Part shown: in pieces, positions 41,655-53,349 of the stretch
Numbering within the stretch: position 1 is the stretch's first letter
Layout: each line of letters starts with the position of its first letter
Assembly (NCBI GenBank): GCA_029844215.1
Contig: CM056732.1
Location: forward strand, 16,890,001 to 16,954,000
Direction of reading: 5' to 3'
DNA length: 64,000 nt
From: Przewalskia tangutica
Taxonomy: Eukaryota > Streptophyta > Magnoliopsida > Solanales > Solanaceae
Translations under genes and position numbers: made by a program
The notes under the pieces: generated by a model
What the model saw: only the letters and a program-made list of their open reading frames with translations
What the model was told of the DNA's origin: nothing
Databases searched by the model: none

Positions 41655-44036
41655 TAATGTGAAATAAGGGGAGCTCACCCTTTTCATGATCTTTCAATTT
41701 TCAATCCTGCCTTTTAATTTTTGTTCATTTTTATCTGAGGCATTTAGAGGAAGCGTTCTTTGGCTTCCTCAGATTAGTATTCTAGTTTCTGAATTACATG
41801 TTTGGTACAATATGAATAAGGTTCTATATTGCAGTATGTGGCCAAGTTATTTTTTTACTACAATGGAAAATGCTGGATATTACTATTGCTTCATGTTATA
41901 TATACATATTAGGTTGTGTCAGCTGTACATTGCATTACTGAGAATTTATAATGGAAGAAGCTTCCTTCTTTGCTTCATAAATCTCTTTTGATGATAATAT
42001 GAGATGTCATGGTTGAGGGGGGTGGATTAATGAAATTAGAGATTTCTATTACTTTTGTATCAGGTTTCTAAGTTCATAGAATACGCCTTATTTTCAGAAT
42101 TAGAATTTGACCTGGCTTTCCCTTTTTGTGTGATATATTAAGAGTGTGTACTGAGGCTTCCAAATCACTAGGTATCCATACAGTCTATCAATTCACCAAG
42201 GTTTTCTGATACCATCTTCTTCTCCGAGTTGAGGACATTCATTGGCTATGATGCTAATTACACAATCGAACATAGCAAACAGGTCATGGGAAGACACTGC
42301 ACTCCTCTTGTTGGAGATTAAAGTTATCAACAAACATTATGTCTAAAATCTCACATGATATATCTAAAGTTATCAACTTATCAACAAAAAAAATAATTCC
42401 AAAAGGATGAACCTTCTTGTCCTAGTATGGACATCTTAGTGACTTAATTGTCCCTTGAGTACCTTCTTTTCTTAGTGACTTAATCTTCCCTTGAGGTTCT
42501 ACCTTCTTTTCTAATCAGCTCCTATAACCTTGTAACTAATGCCACCTTTACACCTTGTCCCAACTTCCTAACTTGTTGGGGACTGAAGCATTTTGGCCAT
42601 TGAAGTTAATATATTTCTGGTATCAGTGTTCTTTACCAATCCTAGATTTGTCTATCCCTTCCCTTACATTATTGGTGGTGGTTTCATTCATAAAGATTTT
42701 TCCTGTTATGTGTTTTGGTATGTTATATAAACTTTTGACATACCATGCTTATCGTGAAAGCTGACTGAGCAATTTCAGAATATCTTACAGCCTAGCCGTT
42801 GGTCTTATAATTGATTTTAGCTTTGCTTACTTTTTCTCTTTTGTTTTGTTTCTCGAGTTTGGATTTAATTTCCGCAACAGGTCTAATCTCTCACTAGCAT
42901 GTTATGTTTTCCGCTCTGCATAGACATCTTGACTAATCTCCACATTTCTGTTATGAACTGTAACTAGGCACATGTGATTTACATTCCCTTGAAGTAGAAT
43001 GTAGAATGCTTACCATGTCTTTGCAATACATAAGAGATAATCATTAAATTTCCATCAGCAAAAACTTGCTTCAACCTGGAAATTAGAGCAGGATGTTTGT
43101 TCACATAATGTGGTTCTCTTGCAAGGGACCAAACCTCCACAGCTGTCTAACTTAAGGATAAAAGTCGAACAATTCAATTTATTTCACTTCTTACCTGTCT
43201 AATTTCTGCCTTTTCATTTACACTTGAAACTACTAAAACTCAGAGTTGCATCAAATGGACAGAATGCACTTCATGGATTTTGTAAGTTCTTTTATAGAGA
43301 TACTTCAGAACTACTACTACCTTCTTCTTATGATCAACCAAGCACTGTCTTTCTCATCTTTCATCCTTTAGAATTCTTTAATTTAGGACGAGTCATTGTC
43401 AGTTTGGCTTTGAATCATCTGTCTGCACACTTAAGATGTTTCTCTCCTTGTCAAAATTGTATTAATTTTATTGTAAACATCTATAGTCTTCACTCTTTAC
43501 TAAGCGTGTAACGTTCACTACTGAAGACTGATGAAGTGTATGAACTAGATCTCACAAAGAACAAGTCATTTGAAATGATCCATGAACAAGCAAGAGCCTT
43601 CGATCCTATATTTTGTCCATGAAATATCTAGTTGAAGATATGTTACTCAACACCCTCCTATACATGCAATCTAACCGCTTGAGACATTATATAACTCAAC
43701 AAACTCATACAACAGTGACAATAACTAAGTTTCAGTCTCAAACAAGTAGGGGAACTCGACAAAGTCATACATCAACAATAACAACTATGTTTCAGTCTCA
43801 AACAAGGAGGGAAACTCGACAAACTCCTATATGTAATTTTGTTTTTTGAGATTTACACATCTTGAAGTTGAACCCAGACTTATGAGAGTTAGAAAGCACA
43901 TGTAACCAATTTTTTTGTGGTCCAGGCATCTTGAATGAATAGAAACTTATGATAGTGAGAATAAACTTATCAATTGTTGATTCTGATCATACCATATGAA
44001 ATAATTTGAGCATCCAACTCAAAACAAAATAATACA
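41655..44036. other. 3' flank and intergenic DNA, no further gene
   Basis: 41655-41990 is T-rich and probably holds the 3' UTR. Frames of 60-100 codons here (41686-41991, 43224-43511) have no motifs and no codon bias that I trust. Confidence 0.45.
43704..43835. repeat. Two-copy short repeat resembling a SINE tail
   Basis: CAATAACTAAGTTTCAGTCTC and CAATAACAACTATGTTTCAG begin two copies of about 62 bp ending in CTCAAACAAG...GACAAA. Similar to the CAACAACTACGCCTCAATCC tract that is dispersed in Solanaceae. No Pol III boxes were located. Confidence 0.45.
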
Positions 44037-44171
44037 ACCTCCGTCCCAATTTAAGTGTCTTACTTTTTTTTGTCTGTTCCAAAAAGAGCGTCTCTTTCTA
44101 TATTAAGTAGGTTGACAATTCAAACATCATTTATTACACTTTGTCCCTAGTCAAATTAAGACGACGGAGTA
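44037..44171. mobile_element. Stowaway-like MITE (about 135 bp)
   Basis: Left end ACCTCCGTCCCAATTTAAG and right end AATTAAGACGACGGAGTA form imperfect inverted repeats of the Tc1/mariner Stowaway type. Interior AT-rich. Confidence 0.75.
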
Positions 44172-44789
44172 GGTGGTAACTCAAGAACACTACGAACCTT
44201 TTGAATATCCTTACGTTCCTGTTATTTATGCTCCTTGTTCCCAATTTATTCTGGGACGTCCCACAAATTTCGTCACCATTCCATTATTAAAAATTCACAA
44301 CATATCAAGAAATATAATTTACCAAAATTTCTAAAAAGTTTTGTGTCAAACTATTTTTCAAGCATTAAATAGGGAATATCACTAGCAAACTACGAAAATT
44401 AAATGTTAAACTCCGTCTCTAATCAATCCTATCATTGTATAATGGACACAGAGAGATACCAAGACTCCACTTGCAAATTACCAAGTCATTATTTGCACCA
44501 TGAAGTTTGGCCATTGTATCCATTATTTTAATTTTCATTTGAAAAAGGAAATTTGAAGTTGAAAATTTTATTTGAGAAGTATTTCGCGTATAATAATAGC
44601 ATTCCTTTCAAAATTTCAACTTTTTTTTTCAAGTAATCATGTTCAAGCATAACTCTAACTAGCAATTTTCTTTTTCAAATATTGTTTTTAAACATCAATT
44701 AAATAATATCCAACGCCCACTACACATATTTATTTATTTATTGTTTTATTGTAACCATCGAAAATGCGACAAGGGGTTTATTTATTCTA
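44172..44789. other. AT-rich spacer
   Basis: No gene or repeat structure that I can support. Confidence 0.4.
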
Positions 44790-47228
44790 CGAAAAAGGGG
44801 CATATTTGCCCCCAAACTTAAGAAAAATGGGCATATTTGTCCTCCGTCAAAGTTTGAGGACAAATATATCCTTCCCGTTATTAAACTTGTAGAATTTGCC
44901 CAAAATTAATTGAGCTGCCCAGGTGGACGCCACATGTTCACAGACCCAATAAAATACAATCTGACCCGTGACCCGTCTGTGTTTAATTAAACCCAGAATA
45001 GAACCAACGATTTACTTGCCCTAAAATCCTACACTCGCGATTTGATTCATCCAGACCCGTCGATTTCAATCTTCCCCAAATCGAGAATCCAAGCTTTTCC
45101 ATCGATTTCAATAACCGTACATTTCATCGAGTTCAGTCTTCCCAAACCGAGAATCGAAGCTTCCAAGGTATGAAATTTCATCGAGTTCAGTCTTAACGTT
45201 CAGACGATTCCAATCTACTAATCGCGTTCAAGAATGTTAGAAATTTCTTAACTTTATGTGTTAATCGATAGTTATATGGTTCTAAGTCAATTGTCGACAT
45301 AGAAATTTCTAATCGATAGTGAACTCAATTGTCGACATGGAATTTTTTTGACCCGAGTGTTGTATTATTTTTTACAGATCATTGTCATGGCAACACTTGT
45401 AGATGAATGTGAATTAGATGTTGATGTCGTAGATGAATGTGAATTAGATGTTGATGTCGTAGATATGACTAACATTGCACAACATTCTGAGTCATATTGT
45501 ATTGATGTTGAGGCTGACACAGACTGTGACAGTGCCAATGAATCATTAAACTCTTTTTGTAATGAGTCTAGTGATGATGATTTTGATGCTGTAGAATTAG
45601 AGCTTATTAGACTTCAAAATAAAAGAGAGATTACACTTAAGTTAGAGCATTTCAAAACTATTTATCCTAGAATGTCTTTCAAAAATATCCTTGAGGCTAG
45701 AATGTTTATGAAGTTTTATGCCTTCTCGAAAAATAAAGGGTTGGTATTGTTGAAAAGTGACAAATCTAGGGTTACGTACAAGTGTGTTGAGGGTTGTCCT
45801 TTTAAATGTTCCATCAGTAAATGTAAGAACAGGCTCGGGGTTTTAGTTAAAACATTGGTCAATGAACACAATTGTCAACCAGGAATGCAAAAGATCCAAA
45901 ATTGACATCCAACATTTGAATAGCTCATTATTTCCAAAACAAGCTACAAAATGATCCAAAAAGTGAAGGTCAAAGAAATGAGGGCAGAATTGAAAGTCGC
46001 CTTTAATGTCAATGTTAGTCTTCATAAATGTAAGAGAGCCAAGAGAATAATTTTGGGAGAACTTAGTGGTAGTTACAATGATGAGTATAATAAGTTAGAG
46101 AGTTATGCCAATGAATTGAGGAATAGCAACCCTGGAAGTGATGTTGTAATCAACATATCTAGGGATGCACTTGAAACGGGAGTACGAAAGTTCCTAAGAA
46201 TGTATATATATATTTTAATGCAATAAAGAATGGATTTAGTGGTGGGTTAAGACCTTTCATAGGATTGGATGACACATTCTTGAAAGGAAAGACTAAAGGA
46301 CAACTGTTGGTAGTTGTTGGTCAAGACTCAATGAATTATTTTTATCCACTAGCCTGGGCAGTAGTCTCTAAAGAGAACAAGGTCACTTGGAATTGGTTTT
46401 TAGGAATACTGAAGAATTCACTAAACCTGCAGTAAGGCCAAGGAATCACCTTCATGTCTGATATGCAAAAGGTAAAACATTTCTGATTTAAGTACCATGG
46501 CTAGTTGATATTTTTATTAACTGAAAAATTGAAATTCTGAAAACTGAAAATCTGAAATCTGAAAAACTGAAAATGTGATGTATATATGCAGGGTTTAATT
46601 GATGCAATTCAGACAAAGTTACCTGAAGCTTCTATGCTAAACCTATAGAGCACAATTGGTTGAAAATATGGGGTGGTTCTGAAGCATTGAAGAAGAAGAT
46701 GTGGCATTGTGCATGGAGCTCTTATCATGAAGAGTTTTGGGACCATTTGAAGGTTATATGTGAGATGGATCAGTCAGCTGCTGAGAATTTATTAACATAC
46801 CCAACTGTGACTTGGGTTAGAGCCTACGTTGACACAACTTTCAAGAATCAAAATGTGGATAACAACATCACAGAGTCATTTAACAAGTCGATTTTGGAGG
46901 AAAGGCACAAGTCAATTATCAAGATGCTTGAAGATATCAAATTAAAGGTAATACTTGACCATTTCAATTTAGTTTTAACACACAGAATTAACATCTTAAC
47001 ATTATGTAGGTAATGGACATGTTGGTAGCAAATGAAAGTCAAGTGCATAAATGGGCTACGTAATACAGTCCCACAACATTAGAGATTTATAAGGACTTTG
47101 TGGTTATTGCTGAAAATTGTGAGGTCTATTTCAGTGGTGATGATGGGTTTGAAGTGTCTGAGGGAATCGATACACACATTGTCGATCTAATGTCAAAGAA
47201 ATGTAGTTGTAGGACATGGGAACTTAGT
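44790..47228 (+). mobile_element. MULE (Mutator-like) DNA transposon, 5' part, truncated by a retrotransposon
   Basis: The left end is probably the GAAAAAGGGGCATATTTGCC tract from about 44791, which resembles terminal sequences of dicot MULEs. A MuDR-type transposase pseudogene follows. The element's 3' end is not contiguous, because a gypsy LTR interrupts the SWIM zinc finger at 47229; the remaining part is not in the window. Confidence 0.65.
45387..47228 (+). pseudogene. MuDR-type transposase, stops and frameshifts, cut in the SWIM finger
   Basis: Begins at an ATG after a plausible 5'-UTR intron (donor AAG/GTATGA at 45167, acceptor TTTTTTACAG at 45376). Acidic N-terminus with the 10-residue repeat DECELDVDVV. 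Then the MuDR domain (FKNILEARMFMKFYAFSKNK; CVEGCPFKCSIS; NEHNCQ). Stops at 45903 and 45921 and a frameshift near 46205 break the frame. The MULE core follows: PFIGLDDTFLKGKTKGQLL (first catalytic Asp), FMSDMQKGL across an intron at about 46472-46591 (second Asp), and WHCAWSSYHEEFW. A second intron is likely at 46948-47009. CSCRTWELS is the start of the SWIM zinc finger, where the next insertion begins. It would cut DNA at the element ends; this copy cannot. Confidence 0.85.
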
Positions 47229-48269
47229 TGTTACACCCCGTATTTTCAAGAGATTGAGATGAGAACGTACGTAAAAAATGAGATTTGAATTTTGGAAAGA
47301 ATGAAAATTCCGGAAAAAATCTCTGAACCTCGAGAAGGAAAAATGTTTATTAAACGGAATTTGATTCTCAAATTTGGTATTTGGGATTCATAGAATGTAT
47401 TGGAGTTTTAGATTTTCAAGTTTCGGATTTGGTCATGTGGGGCCCACCCGGGAAATTTTATGATTTTGTGGGGCCCACAAGATTTTTCATATTTTGGCCA
47501 ATTATGGATTTTTGGGAGATGAAATAATTTTGGACGAATCATAGGGTGACACGTGGCACCCCCACTTGTCTTGGAAGACTTTGACTATTTGACCTTAGAT
47601 ATTTTGGTAGACTTGGCAAGATATTTGTGAGACAAGTGGACAAGTTGGTCATGTGGGTCCCACTCCACTTGTCTTGCTACTTGGATATACATCTATATAT
47701 TAGAGAGGGCTTGCAAGACTTGTTCTACACTTAGCCAAATTTCACACAAATATATTGTGTCCTTTTGAGAGCTCTCGGCCAAGGGCCTTGACCGAGAATG
47801 AGGGTGTGAAACCCTAAGGTTACGTCGACTTTTTGGAAGTGAAATACAAAGTGAAGTTGTGTATAAGTTCATAGGGGTCACATGTATGTGATTGGAACTT
47901 GATGAAGTGGAGCGAAACGAAAACTGCGGACCATTTACCCCCGGACTGTTTTGGACGTTTTTAGGCTAAAAAATGAGGTAATGATTCTTATTCCTTCGCA
48001 GTAATTGGATATTACTTATTGTTATGTTTAAGGGATGAAATTATGTTAATGAAGAAATGAAAAATAAGATGTGTATGTGATAGATATATTGTTGGACGAT
48101 TTGAGACAATTTTGTGCCATTGGATCGTTGGAATTGTTGTCGTTATTTACATGTGTTGCATGCTATATAATGAAGGAAATATTGTTGTTGAGAGATTATA
48201 TAACCTATATAACATGTTGGAATGAGAATTGGATTAAAAGAGATTAAGGAAAAGGGCTCGGGAATGTTG
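47229..48269 (+). mobile_element. gypsy-type LTR, 5' part, cut by an Athila-like element
   Basis: Starts TGTTACACCCCGTATTTTC, the typical opening of a Solanaceae chromovirus-type LTR, exactly where the transposase homology ends. It has two GTGGGGCCCAC motifs (47437 and 47470) and a TATA-like CTATATATTAG at about 47693-47703. The rest of the LTR and element is displaced by the insertion at 48270 and lies outside the window. No coding sequence. Confidence 0.65.
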
Positions 48270-49658
48270 TGATCGGTGTATTTTATATACATATTTTGAG
48301 TCATTTTTAGTTAGTATTTTACTCATTTCATTTATGTTTAGTATAGTATTAGGGTTGTTTTCCTTTCTTTGTGTCACAGCGGTCAGAAATGGAGAAATAG
48401 CGAAAAGAAGATGAAATGAGCTTAATTGAGATGGAATTGCACACTTAAAGGGGCCAATAAACGAAGTCTAAAAAGTCCCGGGAAGTATAGAAAAGATCGA
48501 AAGCTTGGGATGGCCCGGGCGATGAAGCGAAGATCTGCCGACAAAACGCCACCGGCGCCGCGGCGTCGACCACTGAAGTTGTCCGAAACTCTCTGATTTT
48601 CGGTAGTGGCGCAGCTGCGAACCACGCGGCGCCCAGCCGGTATTTTTGACGTTTTGGGCCGAATTTGTCACGTTTTCAGGGTCCAAAAGGGATAACTTTT
48701 CCTACCTACATAATCCTTAACCCTTTACCTAAAGGATTCTATAACTTTTCCTACCTACATAATCCTTAACCCTTTACCTGAAGGATTCTTGGGCTATAAA
48801 TAGTCTCTACATCATTAGAAGAATGCATTCCATCCATTGTACATACAACACAACTTAGGAGGCTAAGATTTGAGGCTTTTCAAGTATTTTCTTTTCTTTC
48901 TTTTGCTTTGTTTATTTCAGTTCATGTATGGAGATTATATTAGTTCTTAGCGTGACTATGGCTAGGAGCTAATTACTTTATTAGGGATTCCTTGTGATTC
49001 TCTTGAAACTCTTATTCATGAATTAATACATTAGTTGATTTCTTCTTCACTTGCTTAAGATTTATTCAATAATTGCTTTGATTGCTTGATAATTAATTGA
49101 TCACTAGTTATCATCACTTATATGAGTTCTAATCGAAAGCCGAAAGGGGAGATTGTGAATATGCTATAGCTGAATAAATATAGGTTTAAATCGTGGACGA
49201 AAGTACCCCGATACTTGTGTAGCTTAATAGGTTATTGCTCTTAATCCCCCTTTGTAGTCAATCTTGTCATCGAAAGATAGAAGGGTTCTCCATTGGGGTT
49301 GAGTGTTTATATTACCTTAACAGGAGTATAAAACGGCTTAGTTAACCTGTTATCTTAACTTAGAATAAGAAGTCAGTCTAATTGTATTAATGATTGAATA
49401 GTGTGGATAGTTGATGATCTTGGAAGCCCTAATTCTCCGTCATAACTGATTTAAATCAAAGTATTTTCATAATTAGTTTATTTCCTGCATTATTAGTCTA
49501 GAATTCCAAATAAATTAACGTTAACCAAATAGAAACTAAAGCATAGATAATCGGTACTTGAAAACCAGTCCCTGAGGACGATATTCGGTCTTACCCAGAC
49601 TATATTACTTGTCACGACACGTGCACTTGCGTTTAGTGTGTGCATAAATCGCGCATCA
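48270..49658 (+). repeat. 5' LTR of the Athila-like element (1389 bp)
   Basis: TGATCGGTGTATTTTATATA to AATCGCGCATCA. A TATA box CTATAAATAG is at 48794-48803, preceded by a duplicated CCTACATAATCCTTAACCC tract (48700-48780). A GC-rich block at 48530-48640 differs strongly from the 3' LTR. Confidence 0.9.
48794..48803 (+). promoter_or_regulatory. TATA box in the Athila-like LTR
   Basis: CTATAAATAG; conserved at 63329-63338 in the 3' LTR. The expected transcription start is near 48830. Confidence 0.65.
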
Positions 49659-49664
49659 AGTTTT

Positions 49665-49676
49665 TGGCGCCGTTCG
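49665..49676 (+). other. Primer-binding site of the Athila-like element
   Basis: TGGCGCCGTTCG follows the LTR end by six bases. Athila elements usually have TGGCGCCGTTGCCGGGG, thought to pair with tRNA-Asp; here the second half is changed. Confidence 0.75.
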
Positions 49677-49831
49677 AGGAAGCGTACTTTCAATATCGAT
49701 TTATCTATTCTTATTTCTAATTTGGTTGCTCCAAGAACAAGTTTCTAACTTGTTTTGCGAGCATCTTTTTATCACTTTTTATTGTTTTTCTTATTTTGTA
49801 GGTTAACAAAAAAAATTAAAATTCAGGACAC

Positions 49832-50251
49832 ATGGACTACTACTATCAGAGACAGTGGAGTCATCAACAGCAGCTTAACCCACAGGTTCTAGAGGAAGAT
49901 CTAGATGAGTTGCAGGCAGGCATACTCAGGCTCACCAAGTGCCAGACTCAGTTTATGGCTGAGACAAGGGAGTCCCTCAAAAAATTGGAGACCCACATAG
50001 GGCAACTGATGGATAAGATGAGCAATACACCTCAAGCAAATCTGCCTAGAGACATCATTATGGGAGGTGGTAAGAAAATTGAGGAGCCTGAACCACACCC
50101 AGCTATTGAGGAATCTGGCGAGATAGTTAGTGTAGAGAAGGAAAAGATTACTGAGATCCAATTATTCACCTTTTTGAATTCTTTGGAAATTCTTTTTCCT
50201 ATACCTATTGCAGAAGAAACACCACCATCTATCATTTTTATCCCCAAATAG
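49832..50251 (+). pseudogene. Athila-like gag remnant, 139 aa
   Basis: MDYYYQRQWSHQQQLNPQ..., then ESLKKLETHIGQLMDKM and PQANLPRD, matching the C-terminal part of Athila gag (LE.Q.GQLA..i..RPqG.LPSDT). The capsid core that should precede it is missing, so the open frame is a deletion product, not a full gag. The following 50284-50484 frame (LCTWGIILYLKPLVEKI) lies near the 3' signature but is not recognisable as pol or env. Confidence 0.6.
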
Positions 50252-51090
50252 GAAGTCCATACCATCAAGGGCACCCCCTAGAGTTGAGAGATGTTGAGAA
50301 TCTCACTGATCCCTACATTATAGAGAGCCTAGAAGACAAGCATGTCTTGTGTACTTGGGGGATAATCTTATATCTGAAGCCCTTAGTTGAAAAGATTGTT
50401 GAAGGAAAAGTGAGACCTGCAACAATAACTATGCGGATTGCAAGCAGTTCGCAGAAGGATCCAATGGGCACTTGTAAAGGTTAACTGTGTCCGGCTAAAA
50501 GACGTTAAAGACAGCGCTTATTGGGAGGCAACCCAATGTTTTTAATTATGTTAGTTTGATTTTTGTCTTTAGTTTATTTTATTTAGTCTTGAACTGTCTC
50601 ACGGTCTTGGGTTCTTGTTTTGTGTTGTTGGATGACAGGTGGACTGAAAGCTAACTCTGAGGAAAAAGGAGCAAAAACGCTGAAAAAAGGAAAAGCCGTC
50701 GTCAGCGCCGCGGCGCCCAGAATCAGCGCCGTGGCGCCGGAACTTCAGAGAGCCGCAGTACTTGGGGCGCCACGGCGCCGAATCTCAAGGCCGTGGCGCC
50801 GAAAGTTCCGAGAGCCATATTCCGTGCAAATTCCAGAATTTTTTCTCCCAGACCTCCGTTATGACCGCTGTGTTGTGTCAGTAAGTTGTCTCTATTTTTA
50901 GTCTTCACACATTGGGGACAATGTATGATTTAAGTTTGGGGGGTGTCTTATTGTTTTTGAGTCTTTTTGATATGTTTTGTGTGTTTTTGAGTATTTTTGA
51001 GTCATATTTGTTTTTATGATCATGCATGCTGTAGTTATTTGAAACGCCTAATGAAGTAAAGTGAGATAATGTAATGGAATTAAAGCAAAA
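50252..51090 (+). other. 3' interior of the Athila-like element, first part, with GC palindromes
   Basis: Contains GCGCTTATTGGGAGGCAACC (50515-50534), a standard landmark downstream of coding sequence in such elements. 50700-50812 has repeated GCGCCGYGGCGCC palindromes (about 50705, 50730, 50767, 50792). Then TTTAAGTTTGGGGGG (50929-50943), an internal PPT-like tract. No gene. Confidence 0.6.
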
Positions 51091-51789
51091 TGTCACGACC
51101 CGACCCGGCGGGCCGCGACTAGGCGCCCTAATTGGACGCCATTACTGACCTGTCATACATAATCCATTTGATATCAAATAAAATTTCAGCAGCATAACGC
51201 TGCATCTACAACATATACCCGAATAGACGAGCCGGTCAGGCTGTCTTTACATAAGGGGGTACCTGCCTCCAGAGGAGTCACAACTAACTAACACAATATA
51301 ATAAGCAAGACGACAATGCTGCCACCAACATAAGGGAACATCCCAACGAAATCTGAAAGCATGGCGAACAAACACGTCTACACTCTCATAAATCAACCCA
51401 TTGTCTACTGGACCTCTAGGAGTACAAAAATGACATATGACGGGACAGGACCCCGTCGTTCCCAAGATATACATAAGTCTGTAATATAAGAGTATGTACC
51501 AAAGTGACTGGCTCCGGAACAAGGGAGCTCTTTAGCAGCTGGTAGATGTCCTAAACTGGAGGGTCACCTAACCGATCACCTGTGCCTGCGGGCATGAACG
51601 CAGCCCACCGAAGAAAGAAGTCGATCTGAAATAATGTCTCGAGTATGTAAAACATGAATTACTGTAAGGAGGATTGTAACTGGCCAGAAGATAACATGAG
51701 ACATATATGAAAAATCAGAGATACCAATGCAACTGTACCATATGAAAAGAAAGTCATGCATGTCTAACAATCATCATAATCAAGATCAT

Positions 51790-51957
51790 CTCCGTACATA
51801 TAACTACCCGACCCATCCTGGGACTCGGTCCTCATGCTTTATACATATAACTACCCGGCCCATTCTGAGACTCGGTCCTCATACTGCGTACATATAACTA
51901 CCCGGCCCATTTTGGGACTCGGTCCTCATATTCTGTACATATAACTACCCGACTCAT
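51790..51957. repeat. 47-bp tandem repeat (GGGACTCGGTCCTCAT units), first part
   Basis: Units of TACATATAACTACCCGGCCC plus ATTCTGGGACTCGGTCCTCA. It is split by the solo LTR and continues at 53350-53470; the uninterrupted partner array is at 59307-59580 (six units). Confidence 0.88.
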
Positions 51958-53349
51958 TGATGCGCGGTAAGATGCACACACTTTAAACGCAAGTGCACGT
52001 TATCGTATCAAGTAGTATAGTCTTAGATAAGACCGAATATCGTCCTCTAGGATTAGGGTTCAAGTACCAATTATCTATTTTCTAGTATCTATTTGGTGAA
52101 TTAATGAGTGATTGGTTGTTTATGACTAAGAATTATAAAAGCTATTTAAAGTATAAAGATTTACTTCAGGAGTGATGAGAATAGGGCTTCTATGTATCCT
52201 CACTATCCGCTTATGCTACTTACTAATGCATTACTTATGGTATTCTTCTTTTGGAGAAAGCGGGTTCTGAAATCGTTTTATACTCCGTTAGGGTTATATA
52301 AACACTCAACCCCAGTATCGTTCCTTACCTACCTTTCGGTGATAAGGGTAACTTTATAGGAGGATTAAGAACAAAAACCTAGTTGACCGTCACGCACAAT
52401 GCGCAAAATTAGGGTTGTTAAGCCTCTCATCAACGCTACATAACTAATTGAGGTATTTTCATCCTCAATTCAAGCATGTCTACCCAACTTACAGCATATT
52501 CACAATTCCCCCTTTTCAGAATCTGATTAGAAATCATATAGTGATAATTAGTTGTCAATTAATTACCAAGAATTCAACTCAATTATTGGATAGATCTCTC
52601 AATAAGAAAAACAACCATAAGCATGCATTAATTTATAGCATAAGTTTCAAGCAATTCAACATAGAAAGCCCTATAAGAGAATTAGTTCCTAGCCATTGAC
52701 ATGACAAGAACTAATTCCATGTGCATCATACAAAACTGAAATAAAGTAAAGAAAAGGAAAAGAAATTACTAAATTAATGGTATCCAATCTCCAAGCAAAA
52801 GTCTTAAGTTGTGCAGAAGAGAACCTTGAAAGCGCTAGGAGTTCTCCTTTTATAGGTTTAAAAACGCCTCCTTCTTTTCCTTGAGCTGGCGATTTTTCGT
52901 CAAAGACCTAATTTTTCAGCGTCGGCGCGCTGCTGCAGACAGCGCCAGGTGCGGAAGTTCTGCATCCGTCGGGTGTTTTGGCGCGCGACCGCTATCTGCA
53001 TGCGAGGCGCGTAGCCTGTATCTTCTGTAGCTCCTCGGATGTTTAGCGCGCGCCTGCATTCTTTGTCTCGAGGCGCGGCCTGAGTCTTCGCCTCTCTAAA
53101 TAGTGGCGCGCGCCTCGCTTTAGGCTGCGAGGCGCCATGGCTGTCCGGATTTCGCCCTCGTTCGCCACTTTCTGTTTCGGCTCGCATCTCTCTTTGCCCT
53201 CTTTTTGCTCCTTTTCCGCCATTTGGCCATTTTAACCATTTTGACTCAAAAGAAAGAAAAACTATCCTAATACGACACTTATATGTGCAAAACGGGACAA
53301 AAGACTAACTAAAACTGACTCAAAAGGTGTATATAAAATACACCGATCA
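51958..53349 (-). mobile_element. Solo LTR of the Athila-like family (1392 bp)
   Basis: Starts TGATGCGCGGTAAG and ends TACACCGATCA, the reverse complement of the LTR ends at 48270 and 49658. Flanking CTCAT and CCCAT form a target duplication with one mismatch. No interior sequence is present, so it is a product of LTR-LTR recombination. Its GC-rich block (52915-53140, GGCGCGCG motifs) differs from both other LTRs of the family. The minus-strand TATA box CTATAAAAGG is at about 52848-52857. Confidence 0.92.

Noticed and set aside
41686..43511. Several 60-100-codon frames after the 446-aa gene
   Set aside because: Hydrophobic, T-rich translations without motifs; probably 3' UTR and intergenic sequence.
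52900..53187. 95-aa Arg/Ala-rich minus-strand frame
   Set aside because: It comes from the GC-palindrome block of the solo LTR; the other LTR copies do not keep the frame.
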